This document shows, one piece after another, positions 11,217 to 23,295 of a DNA stretch of 64,000 bases. The stretch covers positions 1 to 64,000 of the forward strand of contig FJOG01000017.1 of NCBI GenBank assembly GCA_900073065.1, given 5' to 3'. Both the position numbers and the translations under genes were made by a program. The first letter of the stretch is position 1. The number at the start of each line of letters is the position of its first letter. This stretch comes from Phialocephala subalpina. Lineage: Eukaryota; Ascomycota; Leotiomycetes; Helotiales; Mollisiaceae. Under the pieces are notes generated by a model. The model worked only from the letters and a program-made list of their open reading frames with translations, had not been told where the DNA came from and searched no databases.

Positions 11217-12359
11217 TCGATTTTTGGTTTGTCTCGAGGAAATCGGAGGAATTGACAGATCCTGAAAAATTGTGAGTAAATGATCTTCGAGGCGAGGAAC
11301 AATTGACTGCCCAGATTTTCAATCGTACAATTGGCGTGAAAATCGAGTATCTTGAGGTTCTTTTTGGTGGGGAAATCCGTATTGTTGATTCATTGGTCTG
11401 GTGGTTGCCATGTGCATGCGGCGTTGCTAGGACCGTCACAGTGTTGGGCTGCACAAAGCCTCGAGAAAGCTTGGATTGACACGACGTGCTCTGGATAAAT
11501 CGATGCTATGGTAATTTTGACTTAAGACGTCTAAAGGAATACATTTTCCATATCATTTTCAACATATACTGATACTGCGGCGCTTTTCTTCCCTTGTAAC
11601 CGCAGCAACGTTGAAGTCTTGCTGTACAGAATTGGGGAACGGATAGAAATTTACATTTGCATTCTGCATGAGATTGAATGAATATCATGAAACGTATGAG
11701 TACAAGCTGCATGGTTCATGAATGATTCATCAACACTAACAAAAAATAGGTGCAGTGCGGGACCGGCTTCAAGAGACTTGAAGTCGTTGGGAGCCCGGCC
11801 AACTCCGATGAAGAATTGTCCTGAGCCTTTTTTGCAAACATGTAACTTTATGTCTTGAGAATCAATCAGACCAACAAGCACTTCTATGTGTTTGAAGAAA
11901 TTATGTACAACATTCCATAATTCTAATGTGTAACTGAAGATAAACGGCGAAGACCGAAGTCTTTTCGACTCATTTCAGCCTCGTACTAATTTGCCAGTAG
12001 TTGATTGGCTACTATCTTTTAGCCTTACATAGCCTTGCATAGGCCGATTCGCAATTTTCACCCCGCCAGTGTTCACCCCACCATCGCGAAGACCGGAGCC
12101 CCAGAGCAATATTTTCCAGACGACAATTGTAGCAATTGCATACAATATATCTGCGAAGAAAGACTAGGACCAACACGAAGAGTCTAGAGTAAGCTCCCTT
12201 CTCCAACCCAACTTTGAGGGATCTGGAATGTCCCGACACTTCTGGGACACTCTCCTCGATTCAGTCTTGAGATACCGGAAATAGGAATGGCTCTAACATT
12301 GTGGATGTAGTCTGCGGCACATTCTTCTAATTCCTCGAAGATACCCTCGCTGAGATACC
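11217..12359. other. Divergent intergenic region
   Basis: About 1.1 kb separates the GPI-protein gene (-) from the adenylosuccinate synthetase gene (+) and should contain both promoters. I recognise no gene in it. Confidence 0.5.
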
Positions 12360-14691
12360 ATGGCGACTATCGTCCTAGGAGCACAATGGGGTGACGAAGG
12401 AAAGGGCAAGCTCGTCGACATTCTGTGTCCTCAAGTCAAGCTCTGCGCGAGAGCTCAAGGAGGAAACAATGCAGGGCATACCATTGTTGCGGATGGTGTC
12501 ACCTATGACTTTCATATACTTCCCAGCGGCCTGCTGAATCCAAGCGCTATCAATCTCGTCGGATCGGGCTGTGTCGTACATATCCCAGGGTTGTTGAAAG
12601 AGTTGACAGACATTGAGTCAAAGGGCATCTCAGATGCCAGGCAACGATTGCTCATCAGCGACCGAGCTCAGTAAGTCGAGGCACTTTGAGTATGTAATTC
12701 ATGGCTAACGAATACCAGTGTCGTTCTCGATCTCCACCAGAGAGTTGACGGGCTCGAAGAAGCAGAGCTGGGTTCTGGCAAAATCGGCACGACAGGCAAG
12801 GGAATAGGACCTTGTTACAGTACGAAGGCATCAAGAAGTGGTGTGAGGATGGCAGACATTTTTGCGCCGGACTTCGAGGACTTCGCCAGCAAAGTCAGGA
12901 AGCTAGCGTATGTACCCTGAATCAAGCACCAGGAGCTTGCTTGGCATGAAGAAGTCTGACGGTTTCTTAGTGCGGGATTCAAGAAGCGATTTGGGGATCT
13001 GCTGCAGTATGATGTGGAGGAAGAACTACTCAGATTGAAGGTAAGCAAGCATCCAATGGCTTCTTCCATGCCAAACTTTCAATTTCCTTCCCTTGTTTGG
13101 AAATCATGGGCCGATGGACGTCCTGGCAGAACTGAAAATAGCCTCGAAAGTCCCGGAAGTGCTAGAAGATTGAGACCGCTGTGAAAACTTTCGTTGCTGA
13201 CCTTCATCTAGGACTACCGGGAACAGCTAGGCCCTATGGTCGTAGACCAACTTTCAACTCTCGTCAATGCCCAGAAAGCAAAAACACCAATGCTCATCGA
13301 GGGAGCCAATGCTATCATGCTCGATATTGACGCTGGAACATATCCCTTTGTAACTTCGAGTAATAGTACGTGAACTTTTGCCTTTTATTCGAATAGAAAG
13401 CCAGAGCCGAGCTCTTCACGAGTACTGTGAACTCGGCTCCTCAGCTCCTTGACCCCCGAACCACACTTCAAATCTCATACTGATTCATCTATAGCCGGTC
13501 TTGGTGGTGTTTTCACAGGTCTTGGTGGCCTGAATCTGAGATATGTTGAGAATATTTATGGCGTCGTCAAAGCATACACTACTCGGTAACCTGACCCCTT
13601 GAACCTCTTTGCTTCACTTCGGCTGACACCGGTGGCAGCGTCGGCGGAGGCCCTTTCCCAACTGAGCTTTCGGATGAGTGGGGAGTGAAGCTTCAAGATA
13701 TTGGGAGGGAATTTGGAGTAACCACGGGACGCAAGAGAAGATGTGGGTGGTTAGACTTGCAAGTCGTGAAGTACAGCGCTGCTGTGAACTCCTAGTAAGT
13801 ACATTTCACAAATTCGCTTGCGCTCTCAGCGGTTTCAATCTCCCAGCCTTGGGTGGTCATTCTCAACCCACTTTCTCTGTTCAAGACGGTCGCCGGCCCA
13901 GCTCACAACTCCTTGCTGTATTTCAGCCTTGCCCAGCCTCGTGATCGTCCTATCAGAGCTGAGAGATTGAAAACGCTGCATTCTCTATATGTTGAAACCG
14001 GATTTTGTTCGGGGAGGATTTGCTAACCCCTAATAGCACAGCAATAAACCTCACCAAGCTCGATATTCTTGACTCCTTCCCGACCATCAAGGTCGCAACA
14101 GCGTATATCAACCCGGTTACCGGAGAAGAAATCGAAGGATTTCCGGCCGACCTGGAGCTTCTGGAGAAGGTAGAAGTCAAGTACCAAGAATTCGAAGGTT
14201 GGCAGAAGCCCATCGGCCAATGCCGATCATTCTACGATTTACCACTGAAAGTGAGTGTCCCTACAATCGGCACATTTTCATTGCCCCTGCAGGCTGGGTC
14301 ATTGAAAAACGCTCATTTAAATCACGACTGGGCCATGAACTGACAGAGAAATCAGTGCCGCCAGTACATTGAATTCATCGAGAAATTCACTGAAGGTTAG
14401 TTGCTATTCCTTATAGCCCTCTCTCCAATGCAAAACTCGGCTAACAAATGCATAGTGAGAGTGAAGTACATTGGCGTCGGTAAGCTTTCCCCAAGACTGT
14501 TTTCATATGCATGTCAGCGCTTTCAATCTCCTAGCCTTGTCGGGACATTATCATGCCCAGGTTGGGCTGTGATAGGCGTCTCGGCTAGTGAAAGTCCTGG
14601 CAGAGCTGGGAGATTGGGCATAATCATTGCGCTGTAATCACACTGACTTCTGGACACAGGCCCCAAGAGAGAAGACATGATCACAAGATAG
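12360..14691 (+). CDS. ADE12: Adenylosuccinate synthetase
   Basis: Ten exons: 12360-12670, 12719-12907, 12971-13040, 13212-13365, 13495-13585, 13639-13794, 14037-14250, 14347-14395, 14456-14479, 14660-14691. All phases join to give 429 aa, the normal length. The enzyme makes adenylosuccinate from IMP, aspartate and GTP, the first committed step to AMP, in the cytosol. Signatures are [16 protein letters not shown] at the N-terminus (catalytic Asp and GTP loop), GGNNAGHTI (catalytic His), [20 protein letters not shown] and LTKLDILD. The last exons are tiny (49, 24 and 32 bases). Four of the nine introns are 96-242 bp and carry related inverted-repeat sequence, unlike the 48-63 bp introns beside them. 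A fifth, of 129 bp, holds an unrelated hairpin. Confidence 0.96.
13073..13181 (+). repeat. Introner-like/MITE-like element, copy A (intron 3)
   Basis: This sits in the 171-bp intron 13041-13211. Its left end CTTTCAATTTCCTTCCCTTG is close to the left arms of copies B and C (about 18 of 21 positions against copy C). Its right end 13146-13181 (GAAAGTCCCGG..GCTAGAAGATTG..CGCTG) matches the right end of copy C. The two ends are roughly reverse-complementary. It is the most diverged of the three clear copies. Confidence 0.65.
13404..13439 (+). repeat. Hairpin in intron 4
   Basis: GAGCCGAG (13404-13411) pairs with CTCGGCTC (13432-13439), with partial pairing inside. It lies in the 129-bp intron 13366-13494. 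The sequence is unrelated to the family in introns 3, 6 and 9. Confidence 0.5.
13826..13978 (+). repeat. Introner-like/MITE-like element, copy B (intron 6)
   Basis: This sits in the 242-bp intron 13795-14036. The left arm (13826-13851) contains TCAGCGGTTTCAATCTCC. The right arm (13954-13978) contains GAGAGATTGAAAACGCTG. The reverse complement of the right arm matches the left arm at 21 of 25 positions, giving terminal inverted repeats around a loop of about 100 bp. The left arm is 24/26 identical to copy C. Confidence 0.75.
14271..14313 (+). repeat. Degenerate short element in intron 7
   Basis: In the 96-bp intron 14251-14346, TTTTCATTGCCCC on the left and GGGTCATTGAAAAACGCT on the right are partly reverse-complementary (about 11 of 13). 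The ATTGAAAA-ACGCT end resembles the right arm of copy B. It is probably a deleted relative, but it is too short to be certain. Confidence 0.35.
14514..14634 (+). repeat. Introner-like/MITE-like element, copy C (intron 9)
   Basis: This sits in the 180-bp intron 14480-14659. The left arm (14514-14539) contains TCAGCGCTTTCAATCTCC. The right arm (14601-14634) contains CAGAGCTGGGAGATTG and ends in GCGCTG. The reverse complement of the right arm matches the left arm apart from a 12-13 base insertion. It has the same orientation as copies A and B relative to the gene. Confidence 0.75.
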
Positions 14692-15710
14692 TCCCCGTCG
14701 AGAGATCATGCATCCTAAGACTCAAACCCACCGAAAATTAGAGGAGCGCTTTTCATACCTGACTTGTACGTGCTCCCCTTTCCAATTGTAAAAAGCAATT
14801 TGTAGAATCACGGGTGGATAGATACTCTCATAGATTCAAATGCTAGACTCAACAAGCTCTGCTGAAACGCTCGCCACTCTGAACCATTTGATTGTCCTGA
14901 ATACGCATGTACATTGAAGAGAGATTGGACAAAATTTTCATAAAGGTGTAGGGGTTACTTCTACTTGATCCTTCTGCAGTCACGCTGTAATCAGTAGGCC
15001 CCAATGACAGTCCCTGATCTCCTGGTACTTCGGTACCTCGCATTTTTGGAAAACCGAGAGGAAAGATTACGAGCGCTTAAGAACATATCTCCTTCTGGAA
15101 GGGACAACTCACCTTCGTTGGCCAAGAACATCACCTTCCAGACTGGATGCAGCAGGATGCAGCGCAGTATCACAGCCAAGCATTTCCTAACCGCTTGAGA
15201 GGGTGAGAAATTGAACAACAGAAACAGCAAAGTCGGCTGATCCTCCCAAGACCCTGGCCAAGTTACTAGTGCCGGTAGTTCAGAGGCAGCAGCTTTGTGT
15301 TTCTCTTGGCCAGGCCAAGAAAAGTCTTGGTCGTTCGCGAAAAGAAACCCGTGGCGAGGCACCCGGACCAGTTGGCGTTTTATATCTGAAAGCTTATTTA
15401 CCAAATCTCCATTTTTGCTTGACAGTCAAGAGTTTTATACTTTATACAGAACAGAGAGTCAAAGTATTGACACGTCTCGGCTGATACGAACGCGGAACGG
15501 CCCTCGAGGTTGCGGCTGAGGATGCCAAGGTGATCCAAACTCTTGGTCCTCCCGCCAAGTTTGCAGATCCTGTGCTTGGACTTTCTTGGGGGAACGTCCT
15601 CTAACTCCTAAGTAACGATGAGGTACGTGGTCTCGCAACGCATCTTGCTGTTTATAGAATTGTCAATCACCGAGCCATGGCATGTTGAGGTTGTACGCGA
15701 GGCAAGTTGT
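14692..15710. other. Intergenic, no gene recognised
   Basis: Downstream of adenylosuccinate synthetase. Only short frames without family features are present on either strand. Confidence 0.45.
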
Positions 15711-15858
15711 GAGATAAATAGAGGTCACCCTGCTCTTTGAACTGACAGCACATCAACACACCTTCACACAATCAAACACAATCAAACACAATCAAACACA
15801 CAGCAAACCAAACTCACTTCTATATCACGAGTCTTCATTCATCAAAAATTCAAACACC
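15711..15858 (+). promoter_or_regulatory. Strong-looking promoter and leader
   Basis: A TATA-like GATAAATA at 15713-15720 is followed by a C+A-rich leader holding three direct copies of ACACAATCAA (about 15767-15800). It ends in AAACACC before the ATG at 15859. Such TATA plus CAA-rich leaders are typical of highly expressed or inducible fungal genes. Confidence 0.5.
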
Positions 15859-16366
15859 ATGTCTTCACCACAACAGCAATTTGCTAGATCTGGTGAGTTA
15901 CAGTCCTAGATCTTCCAATATTCTTAAAGCCAATAAGATGAAGGCCGATCCAACACCACCTCTTCGACTTCCTCCACTGGCAGCTGGTTGGAACTCACCT
16001 GCCCTCGACGGGACAGCAACGCATCCACAACCTCATCATCAGCAACCTCTTTTCTCGAATTGACGCATTCTACAAAGAACACTCGCAGTTCGGTGGGCAT
16101 GAAATCGGCATTGCAGGGAGATGATAGCCGCCGACTCTTCCTTCTCAGAGCCAGGGACCAGTAAAAGGTTGAAGAATGTGGACCTGGGCTTTCCATGTAT
16201 GGGAAAAGAAGTTCAGCTGGCCTGGGTGATGGAGCAGAGGGAAAGTATTGAAGGCTGGCGTTCGAGGTGGAGATTAGCTAGGGTTCTGGGTATGCAAGCA
16301 CATTCGTTGTATCTTCAATCGCCGCGGAATCTTCTGTATTTCAACTGGCATGCTTCAAAGGCATGA
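15859..16366 (+). CDS. Small unrecognised gene, structure uncertain
   Basis: An ATG at 15859 follows a textbook promoter. It encodes MSSPQQQFARS and then meets a GTGAGT donor at 15893. Splicing to the AAAG before 15930 or to the GGCAG before 15982 stays in frame and gives a protein of about 40-70 residues ending at 16063. A different frame downstream (about 15950-16130) is also open and looks protein-like (for example NLIISNLFSRIDAFYKEHSQ), but I find no splice that joins it to the ATG without a frameshift. The locus is therefore either a small real gene, a gene with a structure I cannot resolve, or a recently broken one. No family is recognised. Confidence 0.35.
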
Positions 16367-16587
16367 GGCGTCAGTAGGAGGCAATAAAATGCCGCTTGAG
16401 GAGATGCGATTCCAAAGTCAGGCTTCTATTGTGTTTAATGCAAAGAAAATACTAGCAAATCTAGGTCCTATATCGTAATACTATACTCGAGTGAAAGGAG
16501 ATAGCCAAACTACAAGGCACTATCAATTCCGTGCAATGCAACAAATTCAAATCCTTCTCAATCATGTACGGCCAATTCCTAGAGGAT

Positions 16588-18583
16588 TCAAGGGCCAGGA
16601 GATCCATCACCAGAGATTACAGAGCCAGCGCGATCTCTCCACGATCCTTCGAACTTAGAAGGGGTATTGCGATCTCTGGGGCGATGGACTGAAGTCCCCG
16701 TGCCACCAGCACTGGCGCTTCCACTCCCATCCCCAGCATATTCAGTTCTGCTAAGTCCAACGGCTTGGATTCTCCAGGCCTCACAACCTAGTTCGATGAG
16801 CTGATCTCCGAATTGCTCGATCACATCTTTTCAAAATTAGCCTCAGAGTGCACAATACCAAAGGGACAAGGACTAGAAAACTTCCCAGTCGTGTGATTTT
16901 AGAAATCTCGCTGAGAAACACCAGAGCTGCTGCTTACCTTGGACGAACTTCTCGCTTGGCTCTTCGAGCTTCTTCCCAGTGCCTTGGTCCCCACCGCAAG
17001 TCGTCTTCCACCAAATCTGCTTCCACTCATCCACTGCAGTCTTGGCAGCTTCACTCTCTGCTCTAACATCCTGTGCGATCATGTAAAACGATGACCGGGC
17101 TTGGTGTTTGTGCGAGGGCTTGAAGACGCTCACCCGAGCAAACTTGCTGAATGTATGAAGGACACTGACTGATGGCCACATGTCGACTTTATGCATCAGC
17201 ATAATAAGTGTGCCTCCTGGTAAGATTCGCTGCAGACCCAGAATCAGCTGGGAGACTGCTAATCGAGTCGCCTCGTTTTCCTCTCGCCATTTCTCTCGCT
17301 TTTGGGTTCGAAGTTTAATGCCATCGCAGAGAACCAGATTGAACTTATGCCAAAAATATGGTTGAACGAAAGAAAAGTTTTTGAGATCGGGATGGCTCTT
17401 TGGAATTGGCGTAGCGGAAAACTCTTTTGCCCTGCAAATCAAGCAATGACAGTCAGCAACTATTGTCTAGCAAGCCAGATTCATGAGACTTGATGATTTA
17501 ATAATAGAAAAGTATGTGGACACACTTACAACATGGTTACATCCATCTTTTTAACGCACAGTAATTGCGAATGTTCGAGAAGAACTTCGTGACCCTTATG
17601 CGGTTCCTTCTCACTCAGAGTGATTCCATATATCTCGGCTTTCGGGGCCAATTTAAGAACAGCAGCTACGTACCCGCCCGGTGCCACTAATGAGAGAGAA
17701 GAGTCAGAAATTTCTTGAGATATGTTCGATAATGCTATGACAGTAATAATGAGATCAAGTACTGTAGGGGTATCATAGAGAACGAGAGAGATGGGATAAT
17801 TCAAACAGCGGGAATTAAGGTGCCCAGAAATTTGACTTACTGCAGATATCAAGGACTTTAAATTCCCGAGCGCCTCTGGGTGGTGCAAGAGCTCCTGTAA
17901 CACGATGCATTTCCTCACCAATCTGAACCATCATATCGAAGAAAAGCTTTTCGTCTCTTTGGCTGGCATGGTCGGCGTTTGCTCTCTGATTCTGGAAGAA
18001 GACATCACCTTTTGCCTTGTTCTCGAACCATCCCTAAAGGTATGTTAGGTTTGTTACTATAAACGTACGGGTATCGGTGTACCTTTTCTCTCAGTTCATT
18101 GACTCTGACGAACTCAGATGAGTTCTTCAATAAGAACTCCTTGAGCATCTTCGAAGCATTGTCAAGCTCCGGAGGACCAACAACACTCACGGATTCTGGC
18201 AATGCTTCCGCCGGACCAGGTCCCGTAGTCGTGACACCTTCACCAACTGTATTTCCGTGCTTGACACTAGCTCGAGACATGCCTTTCGAAAGATTTGCGA
18301 TATTGTCCTCCATCTTGTTGCGCTGTCCAATGGCCTTGTTAGCCATGGCGTTAGAGGAAGTTGGGACTTTCTCCAGGCGGGTCATCATATTTGAAGCGTT
18401 TCGATCAAAGCCACTAACCTGCATTGCGTCCTTTATCTCTACGGAATCTTGCATGGTGCTCGAACAGGAACAGTCACCCAAGCTCGAGATATCTTCATCC
18501 AATACCTCAGCCGCTGCAACGGTGACATCCTTCGTCGTCTTGTATTCGCCCATCTTGGTACCGAGTTTCCAAGTTGGAAGCAT
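16588..18583 (-). CDS. FtsJ-like SAM-dependent methyltransferase
   Basis: Five exons: 18583-18083, 18033-17841, 17686-17530, 17431-16938, 16826-16588. Phases join to give 527 aa (517 from the Met at 18553). The first exon is a low-complexity N-terminus. The catalytic domain of the RrmJ/FtsJ fold begins near residue 228, where two exons join to give DICMAPGGYVAAVL, the SAM-binding motif. FNLVLCDGIKL supplies the conserved Asp and GGTLIMLMHKVD the conserved Lys region. The C-terminus is a Gly/Ser-rich tail. FtsJ enzymes methylate RNA 2'-OH groups (rRNA, tRNA or cap). This divergent fungal form has no assigned substrate. Introns are 49-154 bp. Confidence 0.85.
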
Positions 18584-19835
18584 TGTTCGTCAAAGGATGG
18601 ATGTTTGTTGCGTTGTATTAGAAAGGAAACGTGAAAGACAGCCTAGAGGAGTCGAGAAGGACGGTTGATTTGCGCTGAGCTGAGAGTGGGAGATGGTGTT
18701 GTCGTATCCACCAGCTCGTCTGGGTCTGCGAAAGCGACTCGGGTGGAAGCACGTTGACTCTTTGTTCCCTGAAGGTGATAGCGCGTCTAAAGGTGAAGCT
18801 GATTCTGCCGTTGTCCTTTTTGTCGGGATGTGCGCTTCTGAAATCAAAGGTGCTGCTGAACGAATATCAGTTTGGATAAACGCGTTGCGGATGAATGGTA
18901 CATACCTGTTCCTTCCAAAGGGTGCCTGGCGCGGCGTATCAACTTCAAAGGGACGAGAGGCTGTGCAGATACCAGTTCCTTCTTATTCGGAACTTCAAAA
19001 ACATGTGCACTTACTGAAATCCTGAAAGGCTCCTGAACGCTTCCGAAAATACGGCAGGTCGCTTGCTATGTCAAGAATCAACCATAGAATCGAACTTCGT
19101 ATGCGCAAATGTATATGTTTGGAATCATGTGGCTCACAAGGAAAGTTGTAGGAGAGATTTTGCATTTTATTTGACAGACTTCTACTTTGGGCAACCAACT
19201 GCCTTCGCGCAACTTTTAGGAAGGAGCGATTCAGTCACAAACAGTTGCTGCCATTCTTGCTATGATACACGCAGCACATTTTGTGTCCCTTCTCTAATGT
19301 ATGTAATTCAACCACCAGCCCCGGAATGGACGTTCAAAGCAGATGCAGAAGCCAAATTTTGAAATACCGTGTCGGAGCATGCATGTAGTCATTTTTTTTT
19401 TCAAAGGGCATTGCGCTAGAGTGGCAATGTATGCGTGGACTTTTGGAAAGAGAAGGACCGCAGCTATGCCAGAATATGAACAGTGGAGCAAACAAGAATG
19501 TAAGGAAGCTACGCCATTGCTCGTGAATGCATGAAGAGCACGTTGCAATGACGCCGCAGAGATCTCCAAGCTTCTATGAGCTCCTAACAAACGCCGGTAC
19601 CATCAACAAAACTCGTAGATACAGTCAAACAAACAATCAAGGTCAGGTACCCAATCCAACGACCTGCGCAATGGCAGGACATAGAGTAAGGACTGGCAAT
19701 ACCAAAGGTACGGGAGGTAAAGCCATCGAATTAGCTGGCGAATATTGCACGGGCACGCGCCGTGACATCAGGGAAATATACGGTTATGTCGGATGGTCTG
19801 AGGTGGATGAGTGGGTGTTCCGGATGTCAATCCAC
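18584..19835. other. Intergenic, no gene recognised
   Basis: This lies upstream of the FtsJ-like gene and downstream of the LARP gene; both are on the minus strand. It should hold the FtsJ promoter and the LARP 3' UTR. The frames present have no recognisable features. Confidence 0.45.
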
Positions 19836-22800
19836 TCATGGCGTGTCGGATTTCCGACGTGGTGGCACTCGATCGAGGTCTTCTCTCAATTTCGCGTCAA
19901 CCAAGTTTCCGATTTGCTTTCTACTCTTGATATCGAGAGCACCGTTTCGCCAAGCAACCCGAAGTCTCTCGAAAGCCGGACGCTCTCCAGCGGGATCTTC
20001 CTGCTGGACCAATTCGACATAATGGCGTGCTAGGATCTCGGGAATGACCTTTTTCTTGCTGTTGAGTATTTCATCATAGTAAGATATGAGGTTTTTGACC
20101 CCACTTATTGCGTTGTTTTGAGAGTCCTGGAGGGCATACTCTCGAAACTCTGAATACATATGTGCATTGAAGTTTCTGCAGAGGAAGTGTGACCAGAACT
20201 CATACAACAAGCTCATATCGGGGTGTGTCTCGCCTGGCAAGGAAGCATCTCGATTCTTCAGTGTTCGAGCACGAAACGAAGTGTACAGTTCTTCCGAGTT
20301 ATGTTCAGAGACGACTGCTTGTTGACGCTGGCCTTTCACCCACATAACAGGCGGGCCGTTGTTGGAAGTCTTTGTAGGTGATAAAGGAGTAAAAGGGCTT
20401 CGTGATCGACGGAAACTTTCAGGGGAGCTACGAGACTTGTCAGCTTCTCGAATCCTCGGGGTTTCGAGGATGATCTTACGTTTCAGAGGCATGTGTGCTT
20501 CCATTGGTTAAAGGCCGGCCTTGACGAGAATCGTCATGCAGCTCTTCAGCTATGCTTCTTCCATCGATAGAACCGTTGGAAAATGTCCTTGAAGATGAGT
20601 TGTGAAAGGGTAACTTGGGCTTCGGATCATCGTTAGATTTGGGACGTGCAAATACCAGAGTCAAATTTGCAACTTCATCATCATAAAAAGTCGTCTCAGC
20701 CTCCAAAGGGTCAGAGGTGCTATTGATAGGGAACGGGCTAGGGGAGAACTCCGCCACAGCTGCTGATAAAGGAGTCTCGGGGTGGAAAGCGCCATTACCG
20801 TTCATGGTTGGAGCAACCGGCATGCCATTGCCATACGGCGTGAAAGTTGGAGGTGCACCATTGGGCGAGAAGGTGAGAGGTGACATAGCATGGTGTCCTT
20901 GCATCATCATGGGGCCCATTTGGTGGAGTCTGGGTACCGAATGCGGGCGTACATGCTGCGACGGGCCAGCATTTCTCACGGACTCATCCCGATCCTCCAT
21001 TGTCATGATCCACTTCTCCCATCCTTCTGCTCGGCGGAGACGATCCTTGCCGTCTTCTGCACCCTGAATCACTTCAATAATATCTGATTCTTGACAGGCA
21101 TATCGCAGAAGTTCGAAGTTGGTGGTCAGTGCCTTGATGCGCTTGAAGCCAGCAATGAAGGACAAGAATACAAATCCTTGAGAATCCATGTGCTTTCGAA
21201 GATAGACATCCTTGCAAAGATTGTCGATCGAGAAGTAGTACTCTAGCTGCATGGTGACAAGCTGCACCAAAGAAGCCTCGTCAACGTAAGAGTTATATGG
21301 GGTAGCACTGAGAGACTGGAGATGTGGGTAGTCGAATATGGGGTTGGAGGTTTGTAATGGGGCCATGTGTTGAGAAAGAGGACCACCATTGGGGAAGCGT
21401 CCATACATGGCATTGTTGGGTATAGATTGCGATCTGGAGCCACCGCGTCCTCTTTGCGAAGGAGGCGCGTATTGGTTGCTGAAAGGGGCCTGCTGAAGAG
21501 GTGGACTATATGGTGCTGAATTTTGACGAGGTGGGTATCCATTTGGCGGCCCATGACTATTTGGAATGAATGAGTGTTGAGGTTGACCATTTGGAAAATT
21601 CCCGTGCCCTCCCCTACCGCGATATCCACCTCGGCCTCGATCTGACCGACCATCGGACCTGTCTCGAGATGACTGCTGACCATTGTCGTTGTTTGTATTA
21701 CCTCCTTCTCTGAACGAGTCCATTCCTCTGCTGCTCATCTCACTTCGTCGGTCACCCCGGGAGTATGATTCCTGGTATATGCTCTGGGACTGTTCTTGCT
21801 TGGAGCTCCTGGATGCTTCATTGTGCGGTAGCTTTTGATCTTGGCCATTTTCGAGGGCTTGGTCGAATTGAGGGACGGCAGAAGGATTTCGGATTTCAGC
21901 CATAGCGTTCGACTCGTTCCTGGAGTTACTGGCCTTGGGTTTCTCCATAGATTGTACAACTGTTGGTTTGCGTGTGCTAGCTTGGTCGCTTTGTTGTCTC
22001 TTTGGGGGAGGCAGGGAAGCAGCTCTATGCGAGCCGTTCGAGTGCTTCTCACCTTCAATTGGAGGATTCACTTCGTCCGTCGAGAAGGTTTGCACCTTAT
22101 CTCCAGAACTTGAGCCACCAGCTGCTTCTCTCGGACGTCCACCTTCCGTTCGACCTCCACGAGCGCCTCCACGTCCTCTACCGCCTCTCGTTGGGATGGG
22201 CGTGTTGAATGCGACTGAAGGAACAAAAGGTACTGGAACCCATCTTTGGCGTGGCTTATTTTGATTGCCATCATCATTTCCTTCCTTCGGGATCCTGTCT
22301 TGAGGTTTGTGTTTATCTTCCTCGAGAGTTGTGTCTGGAGTAGGCCAGGAAATGGCATCATCGACTGGAGGTGGTAATTGGCTAGACTTGTCCTCCTTCT
22401 CAACCGCTCTGCTGCCTCGTGGGCCTGCTCTCTTACTAGACTGATCTTCCTTGGCCTTGCCCGATCCTTCAGCTCCCTTCTTTTGGCCTCTACTGGAAGT
22501 GCCATTCTGAGACATCGACTTATCTCCCTCCTCTTGACCCCCTGCCTTGCCGCGTTTCCTGGAATCGGTAGACTTGGTACCTTGTGTCGATGAACTATTC
22601 GATAGCTCCAAAGACAGTTGGGAACTGTGACTAGGAGGCGGCATCGGCTTTGTCTTGGCTAGTTCTTGGCTTCGCTGCGCCCAGAAATTGACCGCAGGTA
22701 ATGGCGCTGGAACCAGCACTTCTTGCTTGACTTCTTCCTTCTCTTTCTCCTTTTCCTTTTCCTTCTCGGCATCTTTTTCGGCATTCTTTTGCTTCTTACC

Positions 22801-23295
22801 CTTCTTGGACCTTCGACCTTCTCCATGCTCAGCAGGCTTTTCTACAGAAGCACTTCCATTCTGGGAATTTCGGTCTCGACTTGATTCTGGTGGCCCAACC
22901 AAAACAAAGTCATCATCGTCTACCTTCTCCTCTCGCGGCAATGTAGCGGTCGAAGCCGAGCCAAAGCTGGGCGACGCCGGGGTAGATATAGAATTCGTTG
23001 ATGTAGTAGCCTTGACATCTTGGACAGAAGCTTCGCCAACTACTTGTTCTGGCTTTGCGGGCAGGTCGAGACTCCCATTGACACTCCTATCGCCACGTTC
23101 CGAGCCTCCCGACGGTGTGTTGACTGCAGAATTTGTGTCTTTAATAGGTGTGCTGATGCCAGATGCGCCGGATTGTTGTGATTGTGTCGCCGAAGCTGTG
23201 GCTGGGGTTCCACAGCCTTTTGCAGCCATAGCGTATGAGAAAACTGGTGGAGCTGGAGTGGACTCCCCGTTCAGTCTTGCCTGTGGAGTGCTCAT
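19836..23295 (-). CDS. LARP1-type La-motif RNA-binding protein
   Basis: Two exons, 23295-20480 and 20427-19836, with a 52-bp intron, give 1135 aa. The N-terminal two thirds is disordered, with Lys/Glu and RGG-type Gly/Arg stretches (for example GRGGYRGRGGHG). The La motif lies at about residues 668-750 (VQLVTMQLEYYFSIDNLCKD, then GFVFLSFIAGFKRIKALT). The spliced C-terminus contains a DM15-type segment at about 1005-1060 (LYEFWSHFLCRNFNAHMYSE, then YALQDSQ), the mark of LARP1. LARP1 binds mRNA 5' ends and ribosomal-protein mRNAs and is controlled by TORC1 in animals. Yeast Slf1/Sro9 and fission-yeast Slr1 are relatives. Fungal targets are inferred only. Joining the second exon is essential to see the DM15 region. 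Confidence 0.92.

Noticed and set aside
17687..17840. Further introner-like element in FtsJ intron 2
   Set aside because: It has only a weak AAATTTCT terminal similarity with itself and no match to the arms found in the adenylosuccinate synthetase introns.
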